From the NCBI RefSeq assembly GCF_042432495.1, contig NZ_JBHLXC010000002.1, forward strand, positions 62,001-126,000: 64,000 bases of DNA, in the 5' to 3' direction. Within the stretch, counting starts at the first letter, position 1, and every line of letters starts with the position of its first letter. The position numbers and the translations under genes are program-made. The notes under the pieces are model-generated. The model saw nothing but the letters and a program-made list of their open reading frames with translations, had not been told where the DNA came from and did not search any database. Below, piece after piece: positions 7,786 to 21,628 of the stretch. This stretch comes from Pseudochelatococcus lubricantis (GTDB taxonomy: Bacteria; Pseudomonadota; Alphaproteobacteria; Rhizobiales; Beijerinckiaceae).

Positions 7786-8835
7786 TCAGGCGTCGGACTT
7801 GTTCAGAAAATGGTTGCCGTCGCCCGGCCTGATCTCGTCGCCGCCATCCACCAGCCCCTGCCCCGGCACGAAGGCGTCGAACGCCGCCCAGAAGACGGCG
7901 CGGATGTCGTCGTTCTCCATCAGGATCTCGTGTTTCGCGTAGGGCAGGACGACGGCGTTGCCCGCCTTCAACCGCGATCCGAATCGCTCCGTCGCCGGGG
8001 TGGAGACGATGCGGTCGGCGCCGGCAGCGACGACAAGCGCGGGCGTTGCAACCGAGAGCGCAAAACGCGGCACGGATAGTTGCGCCATGGCGCGGAAGGC
8101 GGCCGCGAGCCACCCCACCGTCGGATCGCCAACGGCCAGCCACGGCGCCTGCGCTATCACGGCCCGGATGCGGTCGAAACGGACGCGGTCGCTCGTCAAC
8201 CGGTTGCCGACGAAGGGACGCATGACCGTCGCCGCACGCCTGCCGCCGGGAATGATGAGCCGAGACAGCCCGAGATTGCGCCCGAGAGCGACGGCGGCGG
8301 GGGCAAAGGAAGGGGCGATCGCGGGCGACAGCGCGATCATCGGCGCGATGGCGACGATGCGCGCGAAGTCGCCGCCATGCCCCTCCGTCGCGGCGCGTAG
8401 CAGCGCGATGGCCCCGCCCATGGAATGGCAAAGCGCGAAGCGCGGCAGATCAGGGAGCAAGGCTGCGACATCGGCCAGCACTGCGTCGAGATCATGCTGG
8501 TAGTCGGCGAAGTCGCGCACGTGGCCGGGTTGCACGGGTGTGCGGCCGCGCCGGCGCAGCAGGCGCTGCGAACCGCCCTGCCCTCGCCAGTCGAAGGCCA
8601 CGACATGGAAGCCGCGCTGGCGCAGCTCGGCGACGACTTCGAAATACTTCTCGATGAACTCACCCCGCCCCTGCAGGATGATCACGACGCCGCGGCCGGG
8701 CGTTGCATCCCCGGCGGGCTGCCAGTGCGCGATGCGCAGGCGGATGCCGTCCACCGCCGTCACTTCCCGCACAGAGACGGAGGGCGGGATCGGGTTGTCG
8801 GGAATCGCGACGAGTTCCGGCAGTGCGCTTTTCAT
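7786..8835 (-). CDS. Alpha/beta hydrolase, monoacylglycerol lipase/lysophospholipase-like
   Basis: 349 aa, predicted cytosolic serine hydrolase of the serine aminopeptidase S33/lysophospholipase L2 type. The fold starts with VVIILQGRGEFIEKYFEV and FDWRGQGGSQR. The nucleophile elbow reads LCHSMGGA, so the first Gly of the usual GxSxG is Cys. The probable acid and base are in AGADRIVS and KHEILME. ATG 8835 is chosen from its family-like N-terminus and a GCAGGG site about 10 bases upstream; the frame stays open further up. It is convergent with hisN and divergent from the small heat-shock gene. Likely substrate is a lipid ester, but this is inferred from family only. Confidence 0.8.
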   Translation of the reverse strand: MKSALPELVAIPDNPIPPSVSVREVTAVDGIRLRIAHWQPAGDATPGRGVVIILQGRGEFIEKYFEVVAELRQRGFHVVAFDWRGQGGSQRLLRRRGRTPVQPGHVRDFADYQHDLDAVLADVAALLPDLPRFALCHSMGGAIALLRAATEGHGGDFARIVAIAPMIALSPAIAPSFAPAAVALGRNLGLSRLIIPGGRRAATVMRPFVGNRLTSDRVRFDRIRAVIAQAPWLAVGDPTVGWLAAAFRAMAQLSVPRFALSVATPALVVAAGADRIVSTPATERFGSRLKAGNAVVLPYAKHEILMENDDIRAVFWAAFDAFVPGQGLVDGGDEIRPGDGNHFLNKSDA

Positions 8836-8857
8836 GTATCGACCCTGCGGCCATCCT

Positions 8858-8890
8858 CTTGAAAACGATCTTTGCCTGCCTACCTCAATA
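8858..8890 (+). promoter_or_regulatory. Possible heat-shock-type promoter ahead of hsp20
   Basis: CTTGAAA at 8858-8864 matches the sigma-32 -35 element. Fourteen bases later CCTACCT is a partial match to the -10 element. It lies about 110 bases before the heat-shock gene. Support is weak. Confidence 0.3.
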
Positions 8891-8939
8891 ACCGGGCAGG
8901 CCAACGCGGCTGCCTTGCGGCATCCGACGATCATACGGC

Positions 8940-9000
8940 CCGGCCATCGGCGGGTCCGATGTCGATGTCATATCATATCGCTTCAACAGGAGGATGTGTC
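8940..9000 (+). promoter_or_regulatory. Possible ROSE-like RNA thermometer in the hsp20 leader
   Basis: The leader has TCGCT at 8978-8982 facing the Shine-Dalgarno AGGAGGA at 8988-8994, the core pairing of ROSE elements in rhizobial small heat-shock genes. A GC-rich hairpin (GGCCCG...CGGGTCC) can form just upstream. The sequence match is short, so this is a hypothesis. Confidence 0.4.
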
Positions 9001-9528
9001 ATGCGTCATTTCGATCTTGCTCCGCTTTATCGCTCCACCGTCGGTTTCGACCGGCTGTTCTCGCTGCTCGATCAGGCCGCGGGTGGAGAAGCGGGGCCGA
9101 GCTACCCCCCCTATAACATCGAACGCACCGGCGAGACGAGTTACCGTATCTCGATCGCCGTCGCGGGCTTCACCGAGGACACGCTCGCCATCGAGGCCCG
9201 GGACAACACGCTGACCGTGCGCGGCGAAAAGAAGGCGCAGGCAGAAGAGAAGCCCGTCGACGTGCTCTACCAGGGCATCGCGTCGCGCGCTTTCGAGCGC
9301 CGCTTCCAGCTCGCCGACCATGTCCACGTGACAGGCGCGCTGCTGGAGAACGGCCTGCTTCACATCGATCTCGTGCGCGAGATTCCGGAAGCCAACAAGC
9401 CGCGCCTCATCCCGATCCGGGGCAGCAAGGCCGGCGAGGCCATCGTCGACAACACGCCGGCGCCGGCCGGCAATGCAGGGACGAACGGCCAAGGGGCAGG
9501 CCACGGCGCCGCGCGGCAGGCCGCCTGA
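9001..9528 (+). CDS. Small heat-shock protein, Hsp20/IbpA family
   Basis: 175 aa holdase chaperone. The N-terminus MRHFDLAPLYRSTVGFDRLF matches alphaproteobacterial IbpA proteins, and the alpha-crystallin domain spans about residues 35-130 with YRISIAVAGFTEDTLAI and the late AFERRFQLADHV strand. The tail after about residue 140 is Ala/Gly-rich and longer than in E. coli IbpA (about 140 aa). ATG 9001 follows AGGAGGA with good spacing. A strong terminator follows. The leader may be a thermometer, which fits a heat-induced chaperone. Confidence 0.92.
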   Translation: MRHFDLAPLYRSTVGFDRLFSLLDQAAGGEAGPSYPPYNIERTGETSYRISIAVAGFTEDTLAIEARDNTLTVRGEKKAQAEEKPVDVLYQGIASRAFERRFQLADHVHVTGALLENGLLHIDLVREIPEANKPRLIPIRGSKAGEAIVDNTPAPAGNAGTNGQGAGHGAARQAA

Positions 9529-9554
9529 CATCAGGTCTACATGAGACAGACAGG

Positions 9555-9580
9555 GGGGCGCCTTCGGGCGCCCCTTTTTT
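9555..9580 (+). terminator. Strong intrinsic terminator after hsp20
   Basis: GGGGCGCC and GGCGCCCC form an 8-bp stem closed by a TTCG tetraloop and followed by six T. Confidence 0.92.
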
Positions 9581-10213
9581 GACTGCCGGCCCGCAAACGC
9601 ATGATTCGCGCAATTAAATTTCCCTGATAGGCTTCCTACAGACCACAAATTTCAGCAATACCGGTTTATCTCGCATTTTCGTGCAAAAAATACCATGATC
9701 GCCGCTTGTAACGGTTCGAGAAATCTGGCATTGTCCGCCTGAGATTAGGACAGCTTGACTGTCCCATTCTGAATTTTTGCCTTTTTCGGCGGTCAGGGGG
9801 AACCCGCCCCCGCCGGAAAGGTTTTTTGAATAGCGGCATGGCGGCGGGTTGGTCGCCGGCCGTTCTGAGGCTCGTTGGCTATCATGGCACGCATTATTGC
9901 AGTCCCGTTCGCTGTAGCCCCTTTCGAGACTGAACCCGCCGTCCGTAAAACGGATACGCGAGCGGGCGGGTAAGCGCGACCTTAGGCCGTGCCCCGCCCG
10001 ACGCGCGCATGACGCAACGGGAGCGGGCACGGAGCAGGCGTGCCCGCTCCAGATAACCGGAACCTGCCAACGGATAATCTGACCGGTTCAGGCATCGGCC
10101 CTTCCCGATGATGGACCGGCCGACGCTGAATGCGGCGTGCCTTCCAGGCATGCCGCACGCTTTCCCGACCCCGATCCCAAGGAGGCCTTCCCGGCCGCGC
10201 ACAGGAAGAAAAA
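9581..10213. other. Intergenic region upstream of gltB, with a leader hairpin
   Basis: About 630 bases without a gene I can support. The first half is moderately AT-rich. At 10020-10050 a perfect 12-bp stem (GGAGCGGGCACG and complement, 7-nt loop) lies 160 bases ahead of the gltB start and may belong to its leader. No promoter match was convincing. A ribosome binding site AGGAAG sits at 10203-10208. Confidence 0.4.
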
Positions 10214-14977
<4,764 letters not shown>

Positions 14978-14988
14978 GGGAGGCGACA

Positions 14989-16416
14989 ATGGGCAAGGTG
15001 ACAGGATTTCTCGAATACGACCGGCAGGAAGGCAAGTACGAGCCCGCCGGCGACCGGGTGCGCCATTTTCGCGAGTTCACGCTCCCCCTCGACGACAAGG
15101 ACGTCGAGCGGCAGGCCGCGCGCTGCATGGATTGCGGCATCCCGTTCTGCCACGGTGACACGGGCTGCCCGGTCCACAACCAGATTCCGGACTGGAACGA
15201 CCTCGTCTACCATCAGGACTGGAAGGAGGCGGCGCTCAATCTCCACTCCACCAACAACTTCCCGGAGTTCACCGGCCGCATCTGCCCCGCGCCCTGCGAG
15301 GAAGCCTGCACGCTGAACCTGGAAAACATGCCGGTGACGATCAAATCCATCGAGCAGACCATCGCCGACAAGGCGTGGGACGAAGGCTGGATCGTGCCCG
15401 AGATCGCGGACCGGCAAACGGACAAGAGGATCGCGGTCATCGGCTCGGGCCCGGCCGGGCTTGCGGCGGCGCAGCAGCTCGCGCGCGCCGGCCATGAGGT
15501 GCATGTCTTCGAGCGCGAGCCGAAGGCCGGCGGCCTGCTGCGCTATGGCATCCCGGACTTCAAGATGGAGAAGCACCATATCGACCGGCGCGTCGCGCAG
15601 ATGGAGGCCGAGGGCGTGCGCTTCCACTACGGCGTCAATGTCGGTGTCACGCACCCGTTCGACGATCTGGTCGCCGGCTTCGACGCGGTGCTGCTGACGG
15701 GGGGCTCGGAAAAGCCGCGCGACCCGCAACTGCCGGGCACCAACCTCAAGGGCGTCTACTACGCGATGCCATACCTGATCCAGCAAAACCGGCGTAACGG
15801 CGATGAGGAACTGCCGGCGCAGGAGGAACCCATCCTGGCAACCGGCAAGCATGTGGTGGTGGTTGGCGGCGGCGACACGGCCTCCGACTGCGTCGGCACA
15901 GCCTTCCGGCAGGGCGCCCTGTCGGTCACGCAGCTCGACATCCGCCCCATGCCACCCCTGCATGAGGACAAGCTCGCCGTGTGGCCTTACTGGCCGACGA
16001 AGTTCCGCACCTCGTCGAGCCAGGCGGAAGGCGCCGAGCGCGAGTTCCAGGCGGCGACGCTCGGCCTTGAGGGCAAGAACGGGCTGGTGACGGGCGTGCG
16101 GTGCGCCCGCGTGGACGAGAAACGCAAGCCCATTCCCGGCAGCGAGTTCATCCGCCGGGCCGATCTCGTGTTCATCGCCATCGGCTTCGCCAGCCCCCTT
16201 CACGAAGGCATGCTCGAACAGGCGGGCGTGGCACTCGACCGGCGCGGCAACGTCGCCGCCGACACGCAGGCCTATCGCACATCGCGCGACAAGGTGTTCG
16301 CGGCAGGCGACATGCGGCGCGGCCAATCGCTCGTCGTTTGGGCGATCCGCGAGGGGCGTCAGGCGGCGCACGCCATCGATATGTTCCTGATGGGCGAAAG
16401 CCTGCTGCCGCGCTGA
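14989..16416 (+). CDS. gltD: Glutamate synthase small subunit
   Basis: 475 aa flavoprotein that passes electrons from NADPH to GltB. The N-terminal Fe-S domain has the Cys sets CMDCGIPFCHGDTGCPVHN and ICPAPCEEACTL. The FAD-binding motif is IAVIGSGPAGLAAAQQLARAG at about residues 147-167, and the NADPH-binding one is VVVVGGGDTASDCVGTA. AGDMRRGQSLVVWAIREG near the end is the usual FAD contact. ATG 14989 has GGGAGG upstream and sits 11 bases after gltB. A 16-bp terminator-type stem follows. Confidence 0.97.
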   Translation: MGKVTGFLEYDRQEGKYEPAGDRVRHFREFTLPLDDKDVERQAARCMDCGIPFCHGDTGCPVHNQIPDWNDLVYHQDWKEAALNLHSTNNFPEFTGRICPAPCEEACTLNLENMPVTIKSIEQTIADKAWDEGWIVPEIADRQTDKRIAVIGSGPAGLAAAQQLARAGHEVHVFEREPKAGGLLRYGIPDFKMEKHHIDRRVAQMEAEGVRFHYGVNVGVTHPFDDLVAGFDAVLLTGGSEKPRDPQLPGTNLKGVYYAMPYLIQQNRRNGDEELPAQEEPILATGKHVVVVGGGDTASDCVGTAFRQGALSVTQLDIRPMPPLHEDKLAVWPYWPTKFRTSSSQAEGAEREFQAATLGLEGKNGLVTGVRCARVDEKRKPIPGSEFIRRADLVFIAIGFASPLHEGMLEQAGVALDRRGNVAADTQAYRTSRDKVFAAGDMRRGQSLVVWAIREGRQAAHAIDMFLMGESLLPR

Positions 16417-16445
16417 CCGGCGGCGACATCCGGACGGAATACCGG

Positions 16446-16482
16446 AACGGGCGGGATGGCGGGAGACGCCATCCCGCCCGTT
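16446..16482 (+). terminator. Terminator hairpin after gltD
   Basis: Perfect 16-bp stem (AACGGGCGGGATGGCG and complement) around GGAGA, 30 bases after the gltD stop. There is only a short T stretch behind it. Confidence 0.75.
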
Positions 16483-16589
16483 GTCATGAGGAGCGGCAGC
16501 TTCCTTGGAGCGGGCAAAGCCAGCAGCGGACTCACGCTGTCCAGTCTCGCGGACGGCGTTAAGAACAACGCCAAGGGGCTGCCATCATG

Positions 16590-16770
16590 CCAAAAATATA
16601 CTTATATAAAATTTGTATTTTTCTGTTTTATAAGAAAGAATATTGTATATATCCTTCGTTATTTAAAAGATATTTATTCATAATTTCTTTTGATATCAAA
16701 GTATTATTTTAAATAATATTTCAATTTTGCATCTTGATTGGCGATTTATATTGGCGTATTCGTTATGGCA
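16590..16770 (+). promoter_or_regulatory. AT-rich control region at the left edge of the T3SS locus
   Basis: An abrupt drop in GC starts shortly after the gltD terminator, with runs such as TATATAAAATTTG and AAATAATATTTC, and ends at the Shine-Dalgarno CGGAGGTGAT ahead of sctI. It is the only gap before the twelve-gene sctI-sctU series, so it must contain that promoter. A precise -10/-35 pair cannot be chosen because many matches occur. Confidence 0.55.
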
Positions 16771-16783
16771 TCGGAGGTGATCC

Positions 16784-17254
16784 ATGCCTGATCTGGGACT
16801 GCTACCCAATAGCTTCGGTGCAATGCCCTTTACGCCTGCCGAAAGCGGGCTTCACGGTGCGCGCAAGGCAGGTGAGGCTTCAATCGCATTCGAGAATGCG
16901 TTGAGCCGCAACGGCGTTGACCCCGCGCCGGAGCAGCCGCCCATCGTTGCGGGCGGCCCAGCGGTTGTCACCGTCCCGGCAACGGCGGGCGAACAGGGGC
17001 GCACGCCCGATCCCGAGACGACGTCCTCAATCACGTCGGGCGACTCGATCCTGAACGGCCTGAAGAAGATGCGCGGCATTTTCGACGAGCAGCAGGGGCG
17101 AATAGCCAGCGTGGCGCAGGAAAATCTCTCAGTTCCGAACGCTCTGGCGGCAATGCAGATCGAAGTAGCCAAGTATTCGATGTTGCTGGACATGTCGTCC
17201 AAGCTGACGGGCAAGGCCTCGCAGGCCATCGACCAGTTGATGAAGGGCCAGTAG
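16784..17254 (+). CDS. sctI: T3SS inner rod protein SctI
   Basis: 156 aa. SctI polymerises into the short rod/adaptor that links the export gate to the needle. The first 85 residues are Ala/Pro-rich and probably flexible. The C-terminal 60 residues are helical and carry the family signature: VPNALAAMQIEVAKYSMLLD followed by the ending SKLTGKASQAIDQLMKGQ, as in YscI-type rods, which end with an amphipathic helix. Good Shine-Dalgarno CGGAGGTGAT ahead of ATG 16784. It is the first gene of the sctI-J-K-L-N-O-P-Q-R-S-T-U series and touches sctJ. Confidence 0.8.
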   Translation: MPDLGLLPNSFGAMPFTPAESGLHGARKAGEASIAFENALSRNGVDPAPEQPPIVAGGPAVVTVPATAGEQGRTPDPETTSSITSGDSILNGLKKMRGIFDEQQGRIASVAQENLSVPNALAAMQIEVAKYSMLLDMSSKLTGKASQAIDQLMKGQ

Positions 17255-18106
17255 GTGTGCACGGCGCTTCTCATGGAACGCAGGCCGGCGGCATCCGGCT
17301 GGCGGCGGATGGCCGTGTGGCTGGCGGTAGGGCTTGCGCTTCTGCTCGCCGGCTGCAAGAGCGATCTCTACACCGGCCTGACGGAAGTGGAAGCGAACAG
17401 GATGCTCGCCGAGTTGCTGACAAGCGGCATCACCGCGGAAAAGGTGGTCTCCGGCAAGAGCGGCTTCGCCATCCGGGTCGACGAGCGGGATGTGCTGCGC
17501 TCGCTCGCCCTGCTCAACGGCAAGGGACTGCCTACCATTTCACATGCGTCGATCAACGAAGTGTTCCAGAAGTCCGGCATCATGTCCTCGCCATTCGAGG
17601 AAAAAGTACGCTATGTGAGCACGCTGGGTGATGAAGTCGCGCGGACGCTGAGTTTCATCGATGGGGTTCTGGCGGCGCGTGTTCACATCGTGCAGCCCGA
17701 TCCGCCGCAGATGGGCAAGCAGCCGACGCCGGCCTCCGCGGCCGTGTTCATCAAGCATCAGGCGGGCGTAGACCTCGATTTCTTCGTGCCCCAGATCAGG
17801 CGCCTCGTCAGCAGTTCCATCGAGGGCCTGGATTACGCGGCCGTCACCGTCATCCTGTCGGAGGCCGTGCCGATGAAGCCCGACGCCTCCGCGCATCTCG
17901 ATGCCACGATCGAATTGCTCCCCGGCCTCGCTGTACGCGAAACCGACGCCGCCCGCTTCCGGGAAATCCTCTATATCGTGGCCGGCGTCGTCGCCTTGCT
18001 GGTGATCGCGGTGATCGCCTGCCTCTATCTGTACTGGCGCGCGCGGACCGGCAAGGCCAGAGCTAACGCGGACGACGCCACGCCATCCGCACTCGAACCG
18101 ACATGA
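17255..18106 (+). CDS. sctJ: T3SS inner-membrane ring lipoprotein SctJ
   Basis: 283 aa from GTG 17255; ATG 17273 is an alternative start. A lipoprotein signal peptide ends in LLLAGC (Cys34 from the GTG). The YscJ/FliF periplasmic ring domains follow, with LYTGLTEVEANRMLAELL, the linker INEVFQKSGIMSSPFEEKVRY, and RVHIVQPDPPQ. A transmembrane helix near residues 238-262 (ILYIVAGVVALLVIAVIACL) anchors the C-terminus, as in the family. SctJ and SctD build the double ring in the inner membrane. It directly follows sctI, with 127 bases before the next gene. Confidence 0.95.
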   Translation: MCTALLMERRPAASGWRRMAVWLAVGLALLLAGCKSDLYTGLTEVEANRMLAELLTSGITAEKVVSGKSGFAIRVDERDVLRSLALLNGKGLPTISHASINEVFQKSGIMSSPFEEKVRYVSTLGDEVARTLSFIDGVLAARVHIVQPDPPQMGKQPTPASAAVFIKHQAGVDLDFFVPQIRRLVSSSIEGLDYAAVTVILSEAVPMKPDASAHLDATIELLPGLAVRETDAARFREILYIVAGVVALLVIAVIACLYLYWRARTGKARANADDATPSALEPT

Positions 18107-18233
18107 AACAACAGCGCGCGGCAACAGGCACCTCAAACTGGGAAACGGATGCCATTTCCCGGTTCCATGCGATGCACAGGCAAAACGGGAGAGTGGCGCC
18201 GCCGCATCGCTTTGGCGGAAAGGGAGGCGCGGG

Positions 18234-19109
18234 ATGAGCGCCATCACGGCCAGCGCCAGCACGAGCGCGGAACGGATTGCCACCCTCGCGCCGGACACGA
18301 TACCGGCGCGTGAACGGAGCCTTGCGGGCGACGAAACGGCTCGCAGCGGTTTCCCGGTACCCGGCGAAGACTACTCCCGCCCCAGTGTCGATTTCGCCAT
18401 CGCTGCCCGGATCGCCGCCGCGATCGCCCGCCCTCTCGGCGCGACGCGCGTCGCCGTAGGCGATTTCACCGGCTCCGGACCGATTTCCGTAGCCGGCATG
18501 AGCGTCATCGCGCGCCATGCAAGCTTCGGCGCCGCGCTCAACCGCGCTGCCGCACGGCTGTCGAAACTGGAGGAGATCGCCATCGATACGGGGCATCTGC
18601 GCCAGCTCGGACGCAGCAGCGCGAGCAGTCTGTCGCTCACGCTCGCCACGGACGATCCCGCAGTCGTCGCCCAGGCGTCCTTGCTTGTCGGCGCGGCGAT
18701 CCTCCACCGGCATTTCCTGTCGTGCACGCTGAAAAGCGAGCGCGAAGCGCTACGCGGCATTCTCGGCAACGACTTCTACCTGGTGGCGACACGCGAGGCA
18801 CCCGTGCTTTACGCCCCCCTCGCCGGCCTCGCGGGTGGCTCGCTCTCCATCGACGCTTCGATCGCGACGGATGACGAGCGGGCGCGGGATATCGGCCGTC
18901 GGATAACCGCAACCGGGCACGCGACGCTATGCCTGCTGGTGGAGAGGACGGAGCCCTTCCTCGCGCCGCTGTTCGCCATCCGCAATCCGCCCCCGCCCGA
19001 TGGCGGAAACGGCGCCGGCGTGGTTGCCCCGCTGACCGATCAGCACTGCGCGCACATCGTCAAACTGCTTCAACGGAGGTTCCCGCCGTGGTCGCCTATC
19101 GTCGGTTGA
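18234..19109 (+). CDS. sctK: Probable T3SS sorting-platform protein SctK
   Basis: 291 aa. No strong sequence motif is visible; the call rests mainly on position, because sctK (nolU in rhizobia) normally lies between sctJ and sctL. Length is slightly above typical SctK (about 210-260 aa). The first 60 residues are low in structure, and the rest is Ala-rich with mixed helices and strands, without membrane segments, as expected for a cytosolic protein that caps SctQ and binds the SctD cytoplasmic domain. ATG 18234 follows AGGGAGG. The 3' end overlaps sctL by 22 bases, which implies coupled translation. Confidence 0.6.
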   Translation: MSAITASASTSAERIATLAPDTIPARERSLAGDETARSGFPVPGEDYSRPSVDFAIAARIAAAIARPLGATRVAVGDFTGSGPISVAGMSVIARHASFGAALNRAAARLSKLEEIAIDTGHLRQLGRSSASSLSLTLATDDPAVVAQASLLVGAAILHRHFLSCTLKSEREALRGILGNDFYLVATREAPVLYAPLAGLAGGSLSIDASIATDDERARDIGRRITATGHATLCLLVERTEPFLAPLFAIRNPPPPDGGNGAGVVAPLTDQHCAHIVKLLQRRFPPWSPIVG

Positions 19110-19783
19110 GCGCGCACTATCGGCTGGCGGAACTCGGGTTCGCGCTGCCCGAAGGCCTGCACATCCTGCCGGCTGCAACATTCGCGCCGGTCGCGGAGGC
19201 GACGCGGCTGGTTGCCGACGCGCACGCAAGGGCGGAAGAGATCGTTGAGGAAGCCCGGACGGAGCGCGAGAACGAGCGCCGCCGGGGCTTTGAGGAAGGG
19301 CTGCTGGAAGGCCGGCTGCGCGCCGCCCGGGAAACCTTGCGTCAGGGCGCCGATCTCGACGCCCGGCTGCAGGCGCTGGAGCGCGAACTGTCGGCGATCG
19401 TACTGGCGTCCATGCGCAAGCTTGTCGACGGCTTCGACGCCGACGCCCGGGCGATGGCGGTGGTGCGCGGTGCGCTCAAGCAGATGCGCCGCGAAAAGAA
19501 AGCGGAGCTGCGCATCTCCTCAGAACAGGTCGGCTATTTCCGCGCGCGCGTGAGCGCGATTCTGGCAGAGTTCCCCGGCTTCGAACTGATCGAGGTCGTC
19601 GAGGACGCCTCGCTGTCGGTGCCGCGCGTCGTTGTGGAGACCAGCATCGGCCGTGTCGAGGGCGATCTCGGCTCCCGACTCGACGAACTCGCCGGCATCG
19701 TCCGCGAGATCGCCTCCGGCATCCTCGTCGCGCCGGTCGGTGACGGAGACGGAAAACACGAAGGCGGCGCCGATGAACGCTGA
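19088..19783 (+). CDS. sctL: T3SS ATPase stator/regulator SctL
   Basis: 231 aa from GTG 19088, which has GGAGG 8 bases upstream; the frame is open further upstream but inside sctK. Sequence VAYRRLSAHYRLAELGFALPEG opens the protein. Residues about 45-110 form a charged coiled coil (AEEIVEEARTERENERRRGFEEGLLEG) like FliH/SctL, and the C-terminal half is the V-ATPase subunit E-like domain with VVEDASLSVPRVVVETSIGRVEGDL. SctL dimers bind the SctN ATPase and link it to SctQ. It overlaps sctN by 11 bases. Confidence 0.9.
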   Translation: MVAYRRLSAHYRLAELGFALPEGLHILPAATFAPVAEATRLVADAHARAEEIVEEARTERENERRRGFEEGLLEGRLRAARETLRQGADLDARLQALERELSAIVLASMRKLVDGFDADARAMAVVRGALKQMRREKKAELRISSEQVGYFRARVSAILAEFPGFELIEVVEDASLSVPRVVVETSIGRVEGDLGSRLDELAGIVREIASGILVAPVGDGDGKHEGGADER

Positions 19784-21152
19784 TGCGCCGGATCTCGATA
19801 TCTTTCTGGCGGAGCGGGAGCGGCTGCTCGCCGCATGGCCCGGCGAGTTCGCAAGCCGGCTTGCCGAGCGCGCCGGCGCGTTCGTGCCCTACGCGGCTAC
19901 GGGCAAGGTGCGCAAGGTCGTGGGCACGATCATCCATGCCTCGGTGCCGGAAATACAGATTGGCGAGATCGTCGAGCTGTTCACTCGTTCCACGGGCCTG
20001 CAGCTGCTGGCGGAATGCGTCGGCTTCCTGAACGACGAGGCGCTGCTGTCGCCCATCGGGGAGACGCAGGGCATATCCCCGCGCACCGAGGTGCGCCGCA
20101 CCGGGCGCGTGCAGTCGATCGCCGTGGGCCCCGGCCTGCTCGGCCGCATGCTCGACGGCATGGGGCATTTCATCGACGGCAAGGATATCCCCTTCGCGGC
20201 GGAAACCCATTACCCCATCTACCAGAACCCGCCGGCCCCGATGAGCCGCCGCATCATCGACCGGCCGCTATCGCTCGGGCTGCGGGTGCTGGACGGGTTG
20301 CTCACCTGCGGCGAGGGCCAGCGCATGGGTGTATTCGCGGCGGCGGGCGGCGGCAAGTCCACGCTGCTGGCGATGCTGGTGAAGGGCGCGGATGTCGACG
20401 TGACGGTGCTCGCGCTGATCGGCGAGCGCGGCAGGGAGGTGCGCGAGTTCATCGAGCACGATCTGGGCCCGGCGGGGCTCGCGAAGTCCGTTCTGGTGGT
20501 GGCGACGTCCGACCGCAGCTCGATGGAGCGCGCCAAGGCTGCTTTCGCCGCCACGGCCATCGCCGAGTATTTCCGCGATCAGGGCAAGCGTGTGCTGTTC
20601 CTGATGGATTCCGTCACGCGGTTCGCCCGCGCCCAGCGTGAGATCGGCCTTGCCGCGGGGGAACCGCCGACGCGCCGCGGCTTTCCCCCGTCCGTTTTCG
20701 CCGTCCTGCCCAAGCTGATGGAGCGTATGGGCATGAACGACAGGGGGTCGATCACCGCGCTCTACACGGTGCTCGTCGAGGGCGACGACATGAACGAGCC
20801 GGTCGCGGACGAAACACGCTCCATTCTCGACGGCCACATCATCCTGTCGCGCAAGCTGGGCTCCGCAAACCACTATCCTGCGGTCGACGTGCTCGCGTCG
20901 AAGAGCCGCGTAATGAACGCCGTCGTTTCCGCAAAGCACCGCAAGCTGGCCGGGCAGATTAACCAGTGGCTCGCCGCATATGCCGACGTCGAGTTGCTGA
21001 TCAAGGTCGGCGAATACAAGCCCGGTAACGATGCCGATACCGATATCGCGGTGGCGAAGAACAAGGCCATCAACGCCTTCCTGCGTCAACGTACGGACGA
21101 GTTCGAGACGTTCGACGACACGTTGCGCAAGCTTGCGGAGCTGGCCGGATGA
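19773..21152 (+). CDS. sctN: T3SS ATPase SctN
   Basis: 459 aa, within the usual 430-460. Hexameric cytosolic ATPase that strips chaperones and unfolds substrates. Walker A is AAAGGGKSTLLA (about residues 189-200), Walker B is RVLFLMDSVTRFARAQRE, and GLAAGEPPTRRGFPPSVFA is the highly conserved F1-beta-like T3SS signature. The N-terminal beta-barrel region includes GTIIHASVPEIQIGEIVEL. ATG 19773 is used because the SctN N-terminus begins here and lies inside the end of sctL; longer starts encode sctL-overlapping sequence. It overlaps sctO in ATGA. Confidence 0.97.
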   Translation: MNADAPDLDIFLAERERLLAAWPGEFASRLAERAGAFVPYAATGKVRKVVGTIIHASVPEIQIGEIVELFTRSTGLQLLAECVGFLNDEALLSPIGETQGISPRTEVRRTGRVQSIAVGPGLLGRMLDGMGHFIDGKDIPFAAETHYPIYQNPPAPMSRRIIDRPLSLGLRVLDGLLTCGEGQRMGVFAAAGGGKSTLLAMLVKGADVDVTVLALIGERGREVREFIEHDLGPAGLAKSVLVVATSDRSSMERAKAAFAATAIAEYFRDQGKRVLFLMDSVTRFARAQREIGLAAGEPPTRRGFPPSVFAVLPKLMERMGMNDRGSITALYTVLVEGDDMNEPVADETRSILDGHIILSRKLGSANHYPAVDVLASKSRVMNAVVSAKHRKLAGQINQWLAAYADVELLIKVGEYKPGNDADTDIAVAKNKAINAFLRQRTDEFETFDDTLRKLAELAG

Positions 21153-21628
21153 TCAGGCAGATGAAGGCGCTGCTGCGCATCAAGGAACTCAAGCAGGAGC
21201 AGGCGCTGAACACCATGCACGCCAGGCATGCGCAGCTTGAACAGGCGCGCGAGGCAACGCGACGGGCCTTCGAAACCGCCGAGGCGTTCCGGGTGACGAT
21301 CCCGGCGCGTGAGGATGCCGTCTACGCCCGGGTGCTGGGGCGCGTCGTCGGCATCGGGAGTCTCGATGACGTGCGGGCGGACATCGTCGCCATCGAGCAC
21401 GAATACACGGCGTTGCGCGATGACTGGGACCGCGCGCGCCAGATCGAGGCACGGCGCAAGGAAGAGCTGGACGAGGCGATCGCCGCCTACCGAACCGCCG
21501 TGAAGAACCGCGACAAGTACATCGACATTACCGGGACGATGCAGGTCGAAGCCGAGGAAATGGCAGCGCTCAAGGAAGAAATTGAGCTTGAGGACCTGTT
21601 CACCAGACCTGCACGGAGGATCGCATGA
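21149..21628 (+). CDS. sctO: T3SS ATPase central stalk SctO
   Basis: 159 aa, almost entirely alpha-helical with long charged heptads (ALLRIKELKQEQALNTMHAR; EAREATRRAFETAEAFR; later ARRKEELDEAIAAYRTAVKNRDKY). This is the two-helix coiled coil of YscO/FliJ-type stalks that insert into the SctN hexamer and contact SctV. Length and place after sctN fit. It starts in the ATGA overlap with sctN and ends in an ATGA overlap with sctP. Confidence 0.85.
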   Translation: MIRQMKALLRIKELKQEQALNTMHARHAQLEQAREATRRAFETAEAFRVTIPAREDAVYARVLGRVVGIGSLDDVRADIVAIEHEYTALRDDWDRARQIEARRKEELDEAIAAYRTAVKNRDKYIDITGTMQVEAEEMAALKEEIELEDLFTRPARRIA

